From an uncultured Sphingomonas sp. (GTDB lineage Bacteria; Pseudomonadota; Alphaproteobacteria; Sphingomonadales; Sphingomonadaceae): a DNA stretch of 54,293 nucleotides. The stretch is taken from assembly GCA_913775795.1 (NCBI GenBank), contig CAJYLT010000010.1, forward strand, positions 1 to 54,293, in the 5' to 3' direction. Under the pieces are notes generated by a model. It worked only from the letters and a program-made list of their open reading frames with translations, was not told the DNA's origin and made no database searches. Below, in pieces: positions 20,468-29,038 of the stretch (position 1 is its first letter; each line of letters begins with the position of its first letter). Made by a program: the position numbers and the translations under genes.

Positions 20468-21261
20468 TGCGCTTTGCCAAGCCTCTGCTCTTCGTCTTCG
20501 GCGCGTTCCTGGTCGCGCTGGTGATGACGCAGCCTGCCCTCGCGCAGGCGGTGCCCGCCGCGCCCGCCGCGCCTTCGGCGACGGGCGCGCTCGACCGCGC
20601 GCTCGGCCAGCTCGGCGGCGGTCAGGACGCGCCGCTCGCGCTGTCGCTGCAAGTGCTCATTATCATGGGCCTGCTCACCGTACTGCCGGGCATCATCCTG
20701 ATGATGACCAGCTTCACGCGGATCATCATCGTCCTGTCGATCCTGCGCCAGGCGCTCGGCCTGCAACAGACGCCGCCCAATCAGGTGCTGATCGGCCTCT
20801 CGCTGTTCCTGTCGCTGTTCGTGATGGCACCGACCATTTCCAAGGTGAACGACGCCGCGATCAAGCCCTATGCCGCCGGCCAGATCGGCGCCGAGCAGAT
20901 GATCGAGACGGGCGGCGCGTCGCTCCACGCCTTCATGCTCAAGCAGACGCGGGTGAAGGACATCACGATGTTCTCCGGCATCGCGAAGACGGGGCCGTAC
21001 GCCAACCCGAACGACGTGCCCTTCTCGGTCCTGCTCCCCGCCTTCGTCACCTCGGAGCTCAAGACCGCGTTCCAGATCGGCTTTCTCGTCTTTCTGCCGT
21101 TCATCGTCATCGACCTCGTCGTCGCGACCGTCCTGATGAGCCTCGGCATGATGATGATGTCGCCGACGATCATCTCGCTGCCGTTCAAGCTCCTGTTGTT
21201 CGTCCTCGTCGACGGCTGGGCGCTGACGATGGGCAGCCTCGCCAACAGCTTCGTGAGCTAG
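20464..21261 (+). CDS. fliP: Flagellar export gate protein FliP
   Basis: 265 residues, starting at the ATG that overlaps the fliO stop. A cleavable signal peptide (about 1-27, ending ALAQA) is followed by the highly conserved core: MTSFTRIIIVLSILRQALG, TPPNQVLIGLSLFLSLFVM, and the C-terminal helices with VLMSLGMMMMSPTIISLPFK. Five FliP subunits with FliQ and FliR form the export pore inside the MS ring. fliQ follows after four bases. Confidence 0.97.
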   Translation: MMRFAKPLLFVFGAFLVALVMTQPALAQAVPAAPAAPSATGALDRALGQLGGGQDAPLALSLQVLIIMGLLTVLPGIILMMTSFTRIIIVLSILRQALGLQQTPPNQVLIGLSLFLSLFVMAPTISKVNDAAIKPYAAGQIGAEQMIETGGASLHAFMLKQTRVKDITMFSGIAKTGPYANPNDVPFSVLLPAFVTSELKTAFQIGFLVFLPFIVIDLVVATVLMSLGMMMMSPTIISLPFKLLLFVLVDGWALTMGSLANSFVS

Positions 21262-21265
21262 GCTG

Positions 21266-21535
21266 ATGGACGCCGAATATTTCCTGACCGTCGCGCGCCA
21301 AGCGATGTGGATCCTCGCGCTGGCTTCCGCGCCGATCCTGCTGCCGGCGCTGATCTCGGGTCTCATCCTCGGCATGATCCAGGCGGCGACGTCGATCCAG
21401 GAACAGACCTTGAGCTTCGTGCCCAAGCTGATCGTCGTCGGCGTCAGCCTCGTCATCTTCGGCGGCATGATCCTCGGCCTGCTCAGCGACTTCACGGTCA
21501 GCATCTTCGAGCGCATTCCGGATCTGGTACGGTAA
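21266..21535 (+). CDS. fliQ: Flagellar export gate protein FliQ
   Basis: 89 residues with two membrane helices (about 15-38 and 48-72) linked by AATSIQEQTLSFVPKL, the conserved FliQ hairpin signature. It packs around the FliP/FliR complex in the export gate. The length and position are standard, with fliP just before and fliR five bases later. Confidence 0.97.
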   Translation: MDAEYFLTVARQAMWILALASAPILLPALISGLILGMIQAATSIQEQTLSFVPKLIVVGVSLVIFGGMILGLLSDFTVSIFERIPDLVR

Positions 21536-21539
21536 GCGG

Positions 21540-22313
21540 ATGCTCGGCTTCGGCCTTGCCGTCGAGCCGCAGCTGTGGACGCTGCTGTTCGTGATGGTGC
21601 GCGTCGGCGCGGCGTTCGTCGCGGCGCCCGTGTTCGGCGCGGTGAGCGTGCCGGCGACCGTGCGCGTCACGCTGTCCGCGGCGATCGGCGTGCTCGTCAT
21701 GGGGTCGATGCCGATCGCGGCGCCGACGCAGGTGTTCGCCTTCACCACCTTCCTCGCGATCGCGGCCGAAGTGCTGGTCGGCCTCGCGCTCGGCTTCATC
21801 CTCCAGATCGCGTTCGCCGCGCCGCTGATCGCAAGCGAGATCATCGGCGGGTCGATGGGCCTCGGCTTCGCAACGATGATCGATCCCCAGCGGGGGGCAG
21901 CGACGCCGGCGCTCGGCACGTTCCTGTCGACGCTGCTCACGCTTCTATTCCTGTCGGTCGACGGGCACCTGATCCTCGTCGACCTCGTCGCGCGCTCCTA
22001 CGAGTTGCTGCCGCCGGGCGCGGCGTGGCTCGGCGCCGCCGCGATCAAGAACATCGCGCTGTTCGGCGGCTATGCGTTTCTCTCCGGGTTCCTGCTAGCG
22101 CTGCCGGTCGGGTTCCTGCTGCTCTGCCTCAACCTCGTCGTCGGCATGCTCTCGCGCTCCGCCCCGGCGCTCAACCTGTTCGCGGTCGGCCTGCCCGCCA
22201 GCCTGGCGGTCGGCGTCATCGCGCTGTTCGTCGCGATGCCCGCGATGGGCGACTATATGCTCGTCATCGTGCAGGAGGCGCTGAACGCCGCCAAGACGCT
22301 GGTGCTCGGCTGA
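21540..22313 (+). CDS. fliR: Flagellar export gate protein FliR
   Basis: 257 residues with about six membrane helices. Family features include the N-terminal RVGAAFVAAPVFGAVSVPATVR, the stretch GLGFATMIDPQRGAATPALG and the C-terminal SRSAPALNLFAVGLPASLAVG. FliR is the single asymmetric subunit that completes the FliPQR pore and contacts FlhB. The stop overlaps the flhB start. Confidence 0.96.
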   Translation: MLGFGLAVEPQLWTLLFVMVRVGAAFVAAPVFGAVSVPATVRVTLSAAIGVLVMGSMPIAAPTQVFAFTTFLAIAAEVLVGLALGFILQIAFAAPLIASEIIGGSMGLGFATMIDPQRGAATPALGTFLSTLLTLLFLSVDGHLILVDLVARSYELLPPGAAWLGAAAIKNIALFGGYAFLSGFLLALPVGFLLLCLNLVVGMLSRSAPALNLFAVGLPASLAVGVIALFVAMPAMGDYMLVIVQEALNAAKTLVLG

Positions 22314-23440
22314 TGTCGGAGAGCGCCGGCGAAAAGACCGAAGCCCCAACCCCGCGGCGCAAGCAAAAAGCTGCGGAAGAGGGCAATGTCCTCAAGTCCA
22401 AGGAACTGGGCACCGCGCTCGTCGTGCTGCTCGGCTGCGGCTGGCTGGTCGCGTTCGGGCCGATTTTGCTCGGCGCGATCCGCGAGGTCGTCATCGCCAG
22501 CCTCAGCTTCGGGCGCGCCGACGTCGAGCATTTCGAACCCGCCCGCCCGCTGATCGAGGCGGGATGGAAGCTCGCGCCCGCGCTCGGCGGCCTGTTCGCG
22601 GTCACGATCCTCGGCGCGATCGCGAGCCAGGGCATCCTCGGCGGCATCAGCTTCAATTCGAAGGTGCTGGCGCCCAAGGGATCGCGCATCAATCCCGGCG
22701 CCGGCCTTGCCCGCATCTTCGGCACCAATGGCTGGGTGGAACTCGGCAAGTCGCTGCTCAAGGTCGCGCTGTTGGGCTCGATCGGCTGGTGGCTCCTGTC
22801 GGCCACCGCGCGCCAGGGGCTCGGCGTCGTCTCGACCGACCTGCAACACGCATTGGGCGGGCTGGGCAGCCAGCTCACCACGCTCATCCTCACCATGGCG
22901 GGCGGCCTCGTCCTGATCGCCGGCATCGACGTGCCCATCCAGATCGTCCAGCGCCTCAAGAAGCTGCGCATGTCGAAGCAGGAAGTGAAGGACGAGCACA
23001 AGGAGACCGAAGGCTCGCCAGAGGCGAAGGCCGCGCAGCATCGCCGCCGCCACGAAATGACCAAGCGCAGCTTCCGCAAGGCGCTGGGCGAGGCGCATGT
23101 CGTGCTGACCAACCCGACGCATTTCGCCGTGGCACTCCGCTACGAGCGCGGGCGCGACAACGTGCCGGTGGTGGTGGCGAAGGGCCGCGGCGCCACCGCC
23201 CTCGCGATCCGCGAACTGGCGGGCGAGATGGCGGTGCCGGTGCTCGAATATCCGACGCTCGCCCGCGCGGTCTATTACACCAGCCGCGAGGGGCAGGAGG
23301 TGCGCGACGACCTCTATCTCGCGATCGCCACGGTCCTCGCCTTCGTGTTCGGGGTCAACACCGCCGCGGGCGGCACGCCGCCGCCGGTCAACGTGCCGCT
23401 GGGCGCTCGCTTCGACGAAAACGGCCATGCGGTCGCTTAA
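22313..23440 (+). CDS. flhB: Flagellar export switch protein FlhB
   Basis: 375 residues from the ATG that overlaps the fliR stop. N-terminal EKTEAPTPRRKQKAAEEG is the classic FlhB opening. Four membrane helices follow, then the cytosolic domain with the self-cleavage site NPTH (Asn267-Pro268) in VVLTNPTHFAVALRY. Cleavage there, triggered with FliK, switches export from rod/hook to filament proteins. The extreme C-terminus (about 345-375) is a Gly/Pro-rich tail. A 46-base gap separates it from fliD, the largest gap in the operon. Confidence 0.97.
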   Translation: MSESAGEKTEAPTPRRKQKAAEEGNVLKSKELGTALVVLLGCGWLVAFGPILLGAIREVVIASLSFGRADVEHFEPARPLIEAGWKLAPALGGLFAVTILGAIASQGILGGISFNSKVLAPKGSRINPGAGLARIFGTNGWVELGKSLLKVALLGSIGWWLLSATARQGLGVVSTDLQHALGGLGSQLTTLILTMAGGLVLIAGIDVPIQIVQRLKKLRMSKQEVKDEHKETEGSPEAKAAQHRRRHEMTKRSFRKALGEAHVVLTNPTHFAVALRYERGRDNVPVVVAKGRGATALAIRELAGEMAVPVLEYPTLARAVYYTSREGQEVRDDLYLAIATVLAFVFGVNTAAGGTPPPVNVPLGARFDENGHAVA

Positions 23441-23486
23441 GTCTTCGCCCGCGCGGTCGTTTCCCCGGTGGAAAGGGAGCGCGTAG

Positions 23487-24881
23487 ATGGTCGATTCGAT
23501 AACCACGGCGCTGGGCGTCGGCTCCGGCATCGACATCAAGTCGCTGGTCGACAACCTCGTCAACGCGCAGTTTTCACCCAAGAACGCGCTGCTCGACACG
23601 CGCGAGGCGGCACTCAAGGCGCAGATCTCGTCCGCGGGTGAGTTGAAAAGCGCGATCAGCGGCTTTTCCAACGCACTCGCGACGCTGGCGCGCGGCGGCA
23701 CGCTCTCGACCCAGCCGACCAGCACGGACACGAGCGTGGTCAAGGCGAGCCTGCTTACCGGGTCGAACGCCGCGGGGCTGTCGGCGACCGTCGAGGTGCG
23801 CCAGATCGCGGGCGCGCAGGCGAGCAACTCGAACCTCGTCACCGACACCAGCGCGCAACTGGGCGGCGGCAAGCTCACCCTGACCTTCGGCAAGGCGGAG
23901 GTGGCAAGCGGCCAGATGACGGGCTTCACCGCCGGCAGCGGCACGCCGGTCGAGATCACGATCGATCCTGCCGCCTCGAAGCTGTCCGACATCGCCGCCG
24001 CGATCAACGCGAAGAAAGCGGGCGTCACCGCCAGCGTCGTCGGCGACGCCAACGGCTCGCGCCTCGTCCTGAAAGGGGCGACGGGCGAGAGCCAGGCGTT
24101 CACGCTCACAGCCGACACCCCGGACCTCGCCGTGGTCGAGGTAGGCGTGGGCAAGGGCAATATCGGCACCGCCGCCAAGGACGCGATCGTCGTTGCCGAC
24201 GGCGTGCAGGTCCAGCGCGCATCGAACAGCATCAGCAACCTGATCCCGGGCGTCCGGCTCGACCTCGTCTCGGCAAAGCCCGGGACGACGGTGCAGCTCG
24301 GCTCGACCCCGCCGACCGACGGCCTCAACCAGGCGGTGCAGGATTTCGTCTCGACCTATAACCAGCTTCAGACGATGCTGAAGACCGCGACCGATCCCAA
24401 GGGCGGGCCGCTGCGCGCCGATCCCGCCGCCAAGACGATGCAAGCCGCGCTGTCGCGGCTGGTCGGCACGCAGATCGTCAGCGACCCGAGCGGCCCGCGT
24501 ACGCTGGCCGAGATCGGGGTGGCGACGCTGCGCGACGGATCGCTGACCGTGGACGCGGGCAAGCTCACCACCGCGCTGTCCAAATATCCGCAGGCGGTCG
24601 AATCGATGTTCGCATCGGGCGCGGCACTCCCCGCGGCGCTCCAGACGATCTCGCTCGCCGCCGGCAGCGTGAAGACCGGGCTGGGCGCGAGCGAAGCCGG
24701 CTATACCAAGGCCGCCGACCAGATCGCACAGCAACGCGAAAAAGCGTTGGCGGAGGCCGACACCGCGCGCACCCGCATGACGCAGCAATTCGCCAGCATG
24801 GATGCCAAGGTCGCGGCCTATAAGTCGACGCAAGCCGCGCTGAAGCAGCAGGTCGACGCCTGGGCCAATTCGGGCCGCTGA
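23487..24881 (+). CDS. fliD: Flagellar filament cap protein FliD
   Basis: 464 residues. N-terminal GVGSGIDIKSLVDNLVNAQF and the C-terminal coiled coil (about 405-460, GYTKAADQIAQQREKALAE to QFASMDAKVAAYKSTQAALK) are typical of FliD. The middle domains have the phrase VEITIDPAASKLSDIAAAIN and GASVVGDANGSRLVL-like strands. The cap sits at the filament tip and guides flagellin folding. GGAAAGGGAG stands before the ATG. fliS begins three bases after its stop. Confidence 0.95.
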   Translation: MVDSITTALGVGSGIDIKSLVDNLVNAQFSPKNALLDTREAALKAQISSAGELKSAISGFSNALATLARGGTLSTQPTSTDTSVVKASLLTGSNAAGLSATVEVRQIAGAQASNSNLVTDTSAQLGGGKLTLTFGKAEVASGQMTGFTAGSGTPVEITIDPAASKLSDIAAAINAKKAGVTASVVGDANGSRLVLKGATGESQAFTLTADTPDLAVVEVGVGKGNIGTAAKDAIVVADGVQVQRASNSISNLIPGVRLDLVSAKPGTTVQLGSTPPTDGLNQAVQDFVSTYNQLQTMLKTATDPKGGPLRADPAAKTMQAALSRLVGTQIVSDPSGPRTLAEIGVATLRDGSLTVDAGKLTTALSKYPQAVESMFASGAALPAALQTISLAAGSVKTGLGASEAGYTKAADQIAQQREKALAEADTARTRMTQQFASMDAKVAAYKSTQAALKQQVDAWANSGR

Positions 24882-24883
24882 CC

Positions 24884-25282
24884 ATGGCTCGCTACGCGAC
24901 CGCCCTGGCCGGCGATCCGGCCGCGACCTATCGCCAGATCGATCTTGCCAGCCGGACGGGGGGCGCCGACGCGCATGCGCTCGTCGACCTTCTCTATGTC
25001 GAGGCGATCCGCGCGCTGTCGGGTGCCGCCTGGGCAACCGAGCAGGGCAATTACCGGATCAAAAGCGAGCGGGTGACGCGCGCGACCGCGATCCTCTTCG
25101 CGCTGGAGAACAACCTTGATTTCGAGCGCGGCGGCGACGTGTCGCGGACACTGGCGACGCTCTATCGGGGCCTTCGGGCGCAGGTCATCGACGCCAGCAT
25201 CGGGCAGGACCCGGCACCGTTCCGCGCGGTGGCGCAGGACCTCAAGGAAATTGCCGACGCCTGGGCCTCGCTGAAGCATTGA
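24884..25282 (+). CDS. fliS: Flagellin export chaperone FliS
   Basis: 132 residues, all-helical. The N-terminal YATALAGDPAATYRQIDLASRTGG and HALVDLLYVEAIRAL fit the FliS flagellin-binding helices, and LATLYRGLRAQVIDASIGQD fits the later helix. FliS binds the C-terminal disordered part of flagellin in the cytosol and delivers it to FlhA. It is the last gene of the fli operon and converges on rnhB across a hairpin-rich spacer. Sequence match is moderate but the place after fliD is typical. Confidence 0.9.
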   Translation: MARYATALAGDPAATYRQIDLASRTGGADAHALVDLLYVEAIRALSGAAWATEQGNYRIKSERVTRATAILFALENNLDFERGGDVSRTLATLYRGLRAQVIDASIGQDPAPFRAVAQDLKEIADAWASLKH

Positions 25283-25292
25283 GCGAGCGCGT

Positions 25293-25431
25293 CCTCCCCC
25301 TCGAAGGGGGAGGATACGAAGACTTGGCGGCCTGCCGCCTAGTCGAAGTTGGAGAGGGTGAGCGGCGCGCAAGCGCCGCGCGACCGCTCACCCTCTTCAA
25401 GCTGCGCTATCCTCTCCCTTCAAGGGAGAGG
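25293..25431. repeat. Cluster of four hairpins between fliS and rnhB
   Basis: Four inverted repeats are arranged in series. CCTCCCCCT-CGA-AGGGGGAGG occupies 25293-25313, GGCGG-CCTG-CCGCC 25327-25340, GAGGGTGAGCGG/CCGCTCACCCTC 25354-25365 and 25384-25395 with a nested GCGGCGC-GCAA-GCGCCGC stem, and CCTCTCCCT-TCA-AGGGAGAGG 25411-25431. First and last units resemble each other in reverse. Lying between convergent genes, it may end transcription from both sides; the sequence also looks like a dispersed intergenic repeat. Confidence 0.75.
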
Positions 25432-25433
25432 GT

Positions 25434-26048
25434 TCAGCCCGCGCCACCCAACTCCAGCACCATCTGCGCCTCGCGCACCGGGGCGAAGCTGCGCCGGTGG
25501 ATCGGGCTCGGCCCCAGTGCCTTGAGCGCGGCGCGGTGGTCGGGGGCGGCATAGCCCTTGTTGGACGACCAGCCATAGCCGGGCCACGCCGCGTCAGAGT
25601 CGCGCATCATCGCGTCGCGATGCTCCTTGGCGATGATCGACGCCGCGGCGATCGACAGGCATCGTGCGTCGCCGCCGACCACCGCCTCGCTCGGCCACTG
25701 CCATTTCGGACAGCGATTGCCGTCAACCAGCACCATGGCGGGCGCGATCCCCAGCGCCTCGACCGCGCGGGTCATCGCCAGCATCGTCGCCCAGAGGATG
25801 TTGAGCTCGTCGATCTCCTCGACGCTCGCGATGCCGACGCCGACGCGCGCGCAGCCGAGGATCGCGGTGCGCAGGTCCGCCCGGCGCGCAGCGGTCAGCA
25901 CCTTCGAATCATTGAGGCCCTCGGGAATGCACTCGGGGTCGAGGATCACCGCCGCGGCGACCACCGGACCGGCCAGCGGCCCGCGACCCGCCTCGTCCAC
26001 GCCCGCCACCGGCCCGGCATGGCGCGCCTCGAACGTGAAATCAGGCAT
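25434..26048 (-). CDS. rnhB: Ribonuclease HII
   Basis: 204 residues. The N-terminal VAGVDEAGRGPLAGPVVAAAVIL holds the first catalytic acids (DEAGRG), and LVDGNRCPKW plus SIAAASIIAKEHRDAMM supply the remaining conserved residues. It cuts RNA in RNA-DNA hybrids, including single ribonucleotides in DNA. The start overlaps the ThiD-VOC stop by eight bases, so it is the third gene of a minus-strand operon (DUF1272, ThiD-VOC, rnhB). Confidence 0.97.
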   Translation of the reverse strand: MPDFTFEARHAGPVAGVDEAGRGPLAGPVVAAAVILDPECIPEGLNDSKVLTAARRADLRTAILGCARVGVGIASVEEIDELNILWATMLAMTRAVEALGIAPAMVLVDGNRCPKWQWPSEAVVGGDARCLSIAAASIIAKEHRDAMMRDSDAAWPGYGWSSNKGYAAPDHRAALKALGPSPIHRRSFAPVREAQMVLELGGAG

Positions 26049-27234
26049 CGGCGAGCCGCCACGGCGGGAAGCGGCGCATCTCGCCCGCCTGATACAGGCA
26101 GACGATATTGCCCGACGGATCGACGAGCCGTGCCTCGCGCCAGCCCCAATTCTCGTCGCGCGGTTCCTGCGTGAAGGTCAGCCCCTGCGCCTTGAGATAG
26201 GCGACGGTGAGGTCAAGGTCGCCGCATTCGAGGAACACCACTGGTGCGGCCAGTGCCTCTTCTGCCTCAAGGCTCAGCGTTGCGCCGCCCTCGGTCTCGA
26301 ACCGGGCATAGCGGTCGTCGGCGCGAACGATCTGACGAAGGCCCAGCAACCGCCAGAAATGCTCGCTCGCCGACAGGTCCCGGGTCGGCAGCGTCACGTG
26401 GTTGAGCATCGGCGACCAGCGCGACTGGTTGAGGTCGAGGCGGACCGACTGCTGCGCCATCGGCCCGTGCCCCTGCCCCAACCCGGCGGCGTCCTGCATG
26501 GCGATCCGCACGAACCGGCGCGCGCGCGCCACTGCCTCCGGCAGCGACCAGTCCTTGGCGAGCTCGCAGGCGATCGCCGTCGAGAGCGTGCAGCCGGTGC
26601 CGTGCGTCGCCTCCGCGTCGATGCGCGGGTCGGTCCACTCGACCTCGGGCGCAGCGCCTTCCTTCGACGGCTGGAACAGGCGGTCGGTCACCTGCCGGCC
26701 CGTCGCGTGCCCGCCCTTCACCAGTACCGCGGATCCGCGCCGCTGGACCAAGCTCGTCGCCGCCGCGCGCTGCGCCGCCTTGTCGAGGATGCTCATCCCC
26801 GACAGCGCCTTCAGCTCGGGCAGGTTGGGGGTCGTCACCGTGGCGACGCGCATCAGCCGCTCGAACGCCGCGACCGTCGCCTCGTCGGCCAGTGCCGCGC
26901 CGGATGTGGCGACCATCACCGGATCGAAAACGATCGGTAGCCCCGGCATCTCCGCCAGCCGTTCGGCCAGCGCGGCGGCGGTGCGGGCGGAGCCGATCAT
27001 GCCGATCTTGACCGCATCGACGCCGATGTCGCGCACCACGCAATCGACCTGCGCCAGCACCATCTCGGGCGGGACGGAGTGCACCGCATCGACCCCCAGC
27101 GTATTCTGCGCGGTGATCGCGGTGATCGCGGTCATCGCGTGGCAGCCCAGCATCGAGGCGGTCTTGATATCCGCCTGGATCCCCGCCCCGCCCCCGCTGT
27201 CGGAGCCCGCGACGATCAGGATGCGCGGCGTCAT
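26041..27234 (-). CDS. thiD: Fusion of phosphomethylpyrimidine kinase ThiD with a VOC (glyoxalase-fold) domain
   Basis: 397 residues. Residues 1-263 are a full ThiD: MTPRILIVAGSDSGGGAGIQ, GVDAVKIGMIGS, VFDPVMVATSG, LVKGGHATG and the catalytic ATHGTGCTLSTAIACELA. They phosphorylate hydroxymethylpyrimidine for thiamine synthesis. There is no stop after the usual ThiD end (GQGHGPMAQ). A 13-residue linker leads into a VOC domain at 276-397, with LNHVTLPTRDLSASEHFWR, VVFLECGDLDL, WGWREARLVDPSGN and YQAGEMRRFPPW. An internal ATG at 26409 has no ribosome binding site, which favours one fused protein. The VOC domain resembles stand-alone glyoxalase-like proteins; its substrate is unknown. The start overlaps the DUF1272 stop. 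Confidence 0.9.
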   Translation of the reverse strand: MTPRILIVAGSDSGGGAGIQADIKTASMLGCHAMTAITAITAQNTLGVDAVHSVPPEMVLAQVDCVVRDIGVDAVKIGMIGSARTAAALAERLAEMPGLPIVFDPVMVATSGAALADEATVAAFERLMRVATVTTPNLPELKALSGMSILDKAAQRAAATSLVQRRGSAVLVKGGHATGRQVTDRLFQPSKEGAAPEVEWTDPRIDAEATHGTGCTLSTAIACELAKDWSLPEAVARARRFVRIAMQDAAGLGQGHGPMAQQSVRLDLNQSRWSPMLNHVTLPTRDLSASEHFWRLLGLRQIVRADDRYARFETEGGATLSLEAEEALAAPVVFLECGDLDLTVAYLKAQGLTFTQEPRDENWGWREARLVDPSGNIVCLYQAGEMRRFPPWRLADA

Positions 27235-27455
27235 CCGCGGAACATCCGCATGGTCGAGGCGGGATTGCGCTTCAGCCGCTCGCCCGTCCGCGTCGGGCGA
27301 TCGGTCAGCTCGCCGCCGCAATTGGGGCATTTCTCGTCGAGTTCGTCCGCACATTCGGCGCAGAAGGTGCACTCGAACGAACAGATGAACGCGCCATAGA
27401 CCTGCGGCGGCAGGTCGGTGCCGCAGCGTTCGCAATCGGGCCGCATTTCCAGCAT
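27231..27455 (-). CDS. DUF1272 zinc-ribbon-like protein
   Basis: 74 residues. Nine cysteines in pairs (MRPDCERCGTDLPP, then CSFECTFCAECADE and CPNCGGEL) make two probable zinc sites, the pattern of DUF1272. Function is unknown. The ATG at 27455 begins the Cys-rich part; a longer upstream frame runs antisense into the amidohydrolase. The stop overlaps the ThiD-VOC start (ATGA), making this the first gene of the operon. Confidence 0.88.
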   Translation of the reverse strand: MLEMRPDCERCGTDLPPQVYGAFICSFECTFCAECADELDEKCPNCGGELTDRPTRTGERLKRNPASTMRMFRG

Positions 27456-27576
27456 CGCGCTTCCTTCGCGCCCCGCGATGCGCTTTGCAAGCGCACGCAA
27501 TCGGATGGCGCGCGCGCTTGGCAAGCCGGGCGACTTGGTGTCTGTTGCGACCAAAGAACATCGAAGGGGGATTGCC

Positions 27577-28926
27577 ATGCGTTTCGCGTTTCTTGCCGCC
27601 ACCACCGCGCTCGTCTGCGCCGCACCGCTCGCCGCGCAGCAGGCACTCGCTCCCGCCGCCGCCAAGTCGGCAAAGGTCAGCTACATCCATGCCGGCTCGC
27701 TGCTCGCTCGCCCCGGCGAACGCGCGCGCGGCAATTCGACGATCGTCGTTCGCGACGGGAAGATCGCCGAAATCCGCGACGGCTTCGCCGCCCCCGAAGC
27801 CGGCGCCGCGCTGATCGACCTCAAGGACCAGACCGTCCTGCCCGGCCTGATCGACATGCACGTCCATTTCTATTCGTCGGGCTATCCGCTCAAGGAACGG
27901 CTCGACGCCTCGGGCAAGGATCTGGAGGACCAGTTTGTCGATGCGATGGGCCAGGCGAAGCGGACGCTCGATGCCGGCTTCACCACCGTCCGCGACCTCG
28001 GCGGCGAGCCGCGCGGCATCCGCGCGCTGCGCGACGGGATCGAGCGCGGCGAGATCGCCGGGCCGACGATCGTCAATGCCGGGCGCATGATCTCCGTCAC
28101 CGCCGGCCACGGCGACGCCAACGGCCTGCGCCGCGAGCTGGCGCATGTCGAGCGCGAGCAGAGCCCCGAGCTCTGCAACGGTCCCGACGACTGCCGCCGC
28201 GCGACGCGCGAACAGATCTTTACCGGCGCCGAGGTCATCAAGTTCGCCGCCTCGGGCGGCGTCGGATCGAACATCGCCGGCGGGCTCGAGGCGCAGATGA
28301 CGCCCGAGGAGATGAAGGCGATCGTCGACACCGCCCACGCCTTCGGCCGCAAGGCGACCGCGCACGCGCACGGCAAGTCGGGCATCGACACCGCGATCCG
28401 CGCGGGCGTCGATTCGATCGAGCACGGCAGCTATATCGACGACGAGACGATCGCGCTGTTCAAGGCCAGGGGCGTCTACCTCGTCCCCACCATGCACGCT
28501 TTCGAAAGCGTGATCCGTCAGGGCCGCGCGGGCGAGCGTCCCGCCGCCAGCGTCGCCAAGGCCGAGCAGGTGGCCAAGGTGGTGAAGGAAAGCCATCGCC
28601 GCGCCTTCGCCAGCGGCATGAAGATTGCGTTCGGCACCGACGCCGGCGTCGGCCCGCACGGCACCAACGCGCTCGAGTTCAGGTACATGACCGATGTCGG
28701 CATGGACCCCGCCCGCGCGATCCGCGTCGCGACGATCGACGCGGCGACGCTCCTCGGCCGCGCCGACCGTATCGGCTCGATCGAGGTGGGCAAGGATGCC
28801 GACATCATAGCGGTGTCGGGCGATCCGGTCGCCGACGTGACGCGGCTCCAGACCGTCCCCTTCGTCATGCGCCGCGGCGTGGTCCACAAGCTGGGCGGCA
28901 CGCACACCGTCTTCCCGGCGGACTGA
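27577..28926 (+). CDS. Secreted amidohydrolase, imidazolonepropionase-like family
   Basis: 449 residues from the ATG at 27577, with GAAGGGGG upstream. A signal peptide (about 1-21, ending PLAAQQ) precedes a metal-dependent amidohydrolase barrel. Metal ligands fit His95/His97 (DMHVHF), Lys222 as the carboxylated bridge (VIKFAASGG), His in ATAHAHGK and SIEHGSYI, and Asp in AFGTDAGVGPHG. Related periplasmic enzymes cleave Xaa-Pro or Xaa-Lys/Arg dipeptides or small amides; the substrate here cannot be fixed. The gene is divergent from the DUF1272 operon over about 120 bases. Confidence 0.9.
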   Translation: MRFAFLAATTALVCAAPLAAQQALAPAAAKSAKVSYIHAGSLLARPGERARGNSTIVVRDGKIAEIRDGFAAPEAGAALIDLKDQTVLPGLIDMHVHFYSSGYPLKERLDASGKDLEDQFVDAMGQAKRTLDAGFTTVRDLGGEPRGIRALRDGIERGEIAGPTIVNAGRMISVTAGHGDANGLRRELAHVEREQSPELCNGPDDCRRATREQIFTGAEVIKFAASGGVGSNIAGGLEAQMTPEEMKAIVDTAHAFGRKATAHAHGKSGIDTAIRAGVDSIEHGSYIDDETIALFKARGVYLVPTMHAFESVIRQGRAGERPAASVAKAEQVAKVVKESHRRAFASGMKIAFGTDAGVGPHGTNALEFRYMTDVGMDPARAIRVATIDAATLLGRADRIGSIEVGKDADIIAVSGDPVADVTRLQTVPFVMRRGVVHKLGGTHTVFPAD

Positions 28927-29038
28927 CCCGATCGAGGCGGCGGCGGGCAGCCGGATTTCGACGCAGCGCGGTTGCGCGGGCGCGCCGATGCGCTATTCGC
29001 CGCCGCCTGATTCACCATAAGCCAATTCCAGGGACACC

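Noticed and set aside
25293..25431. CRISPR array
   Set aside because: The repeats are inverted, few and unevenly spaced; no direct repeats with unique spacers or cas genes occur in the window.
27456..28905. Minus-strand open frame continuous with ThiD-VOC and crossing the amidohydrolase
   Set aside because: The ThiD start at 27234 overlaps the DUF1272 stop and matches the family N-terminus; the remainder is the antisense of the amidohydrolase.
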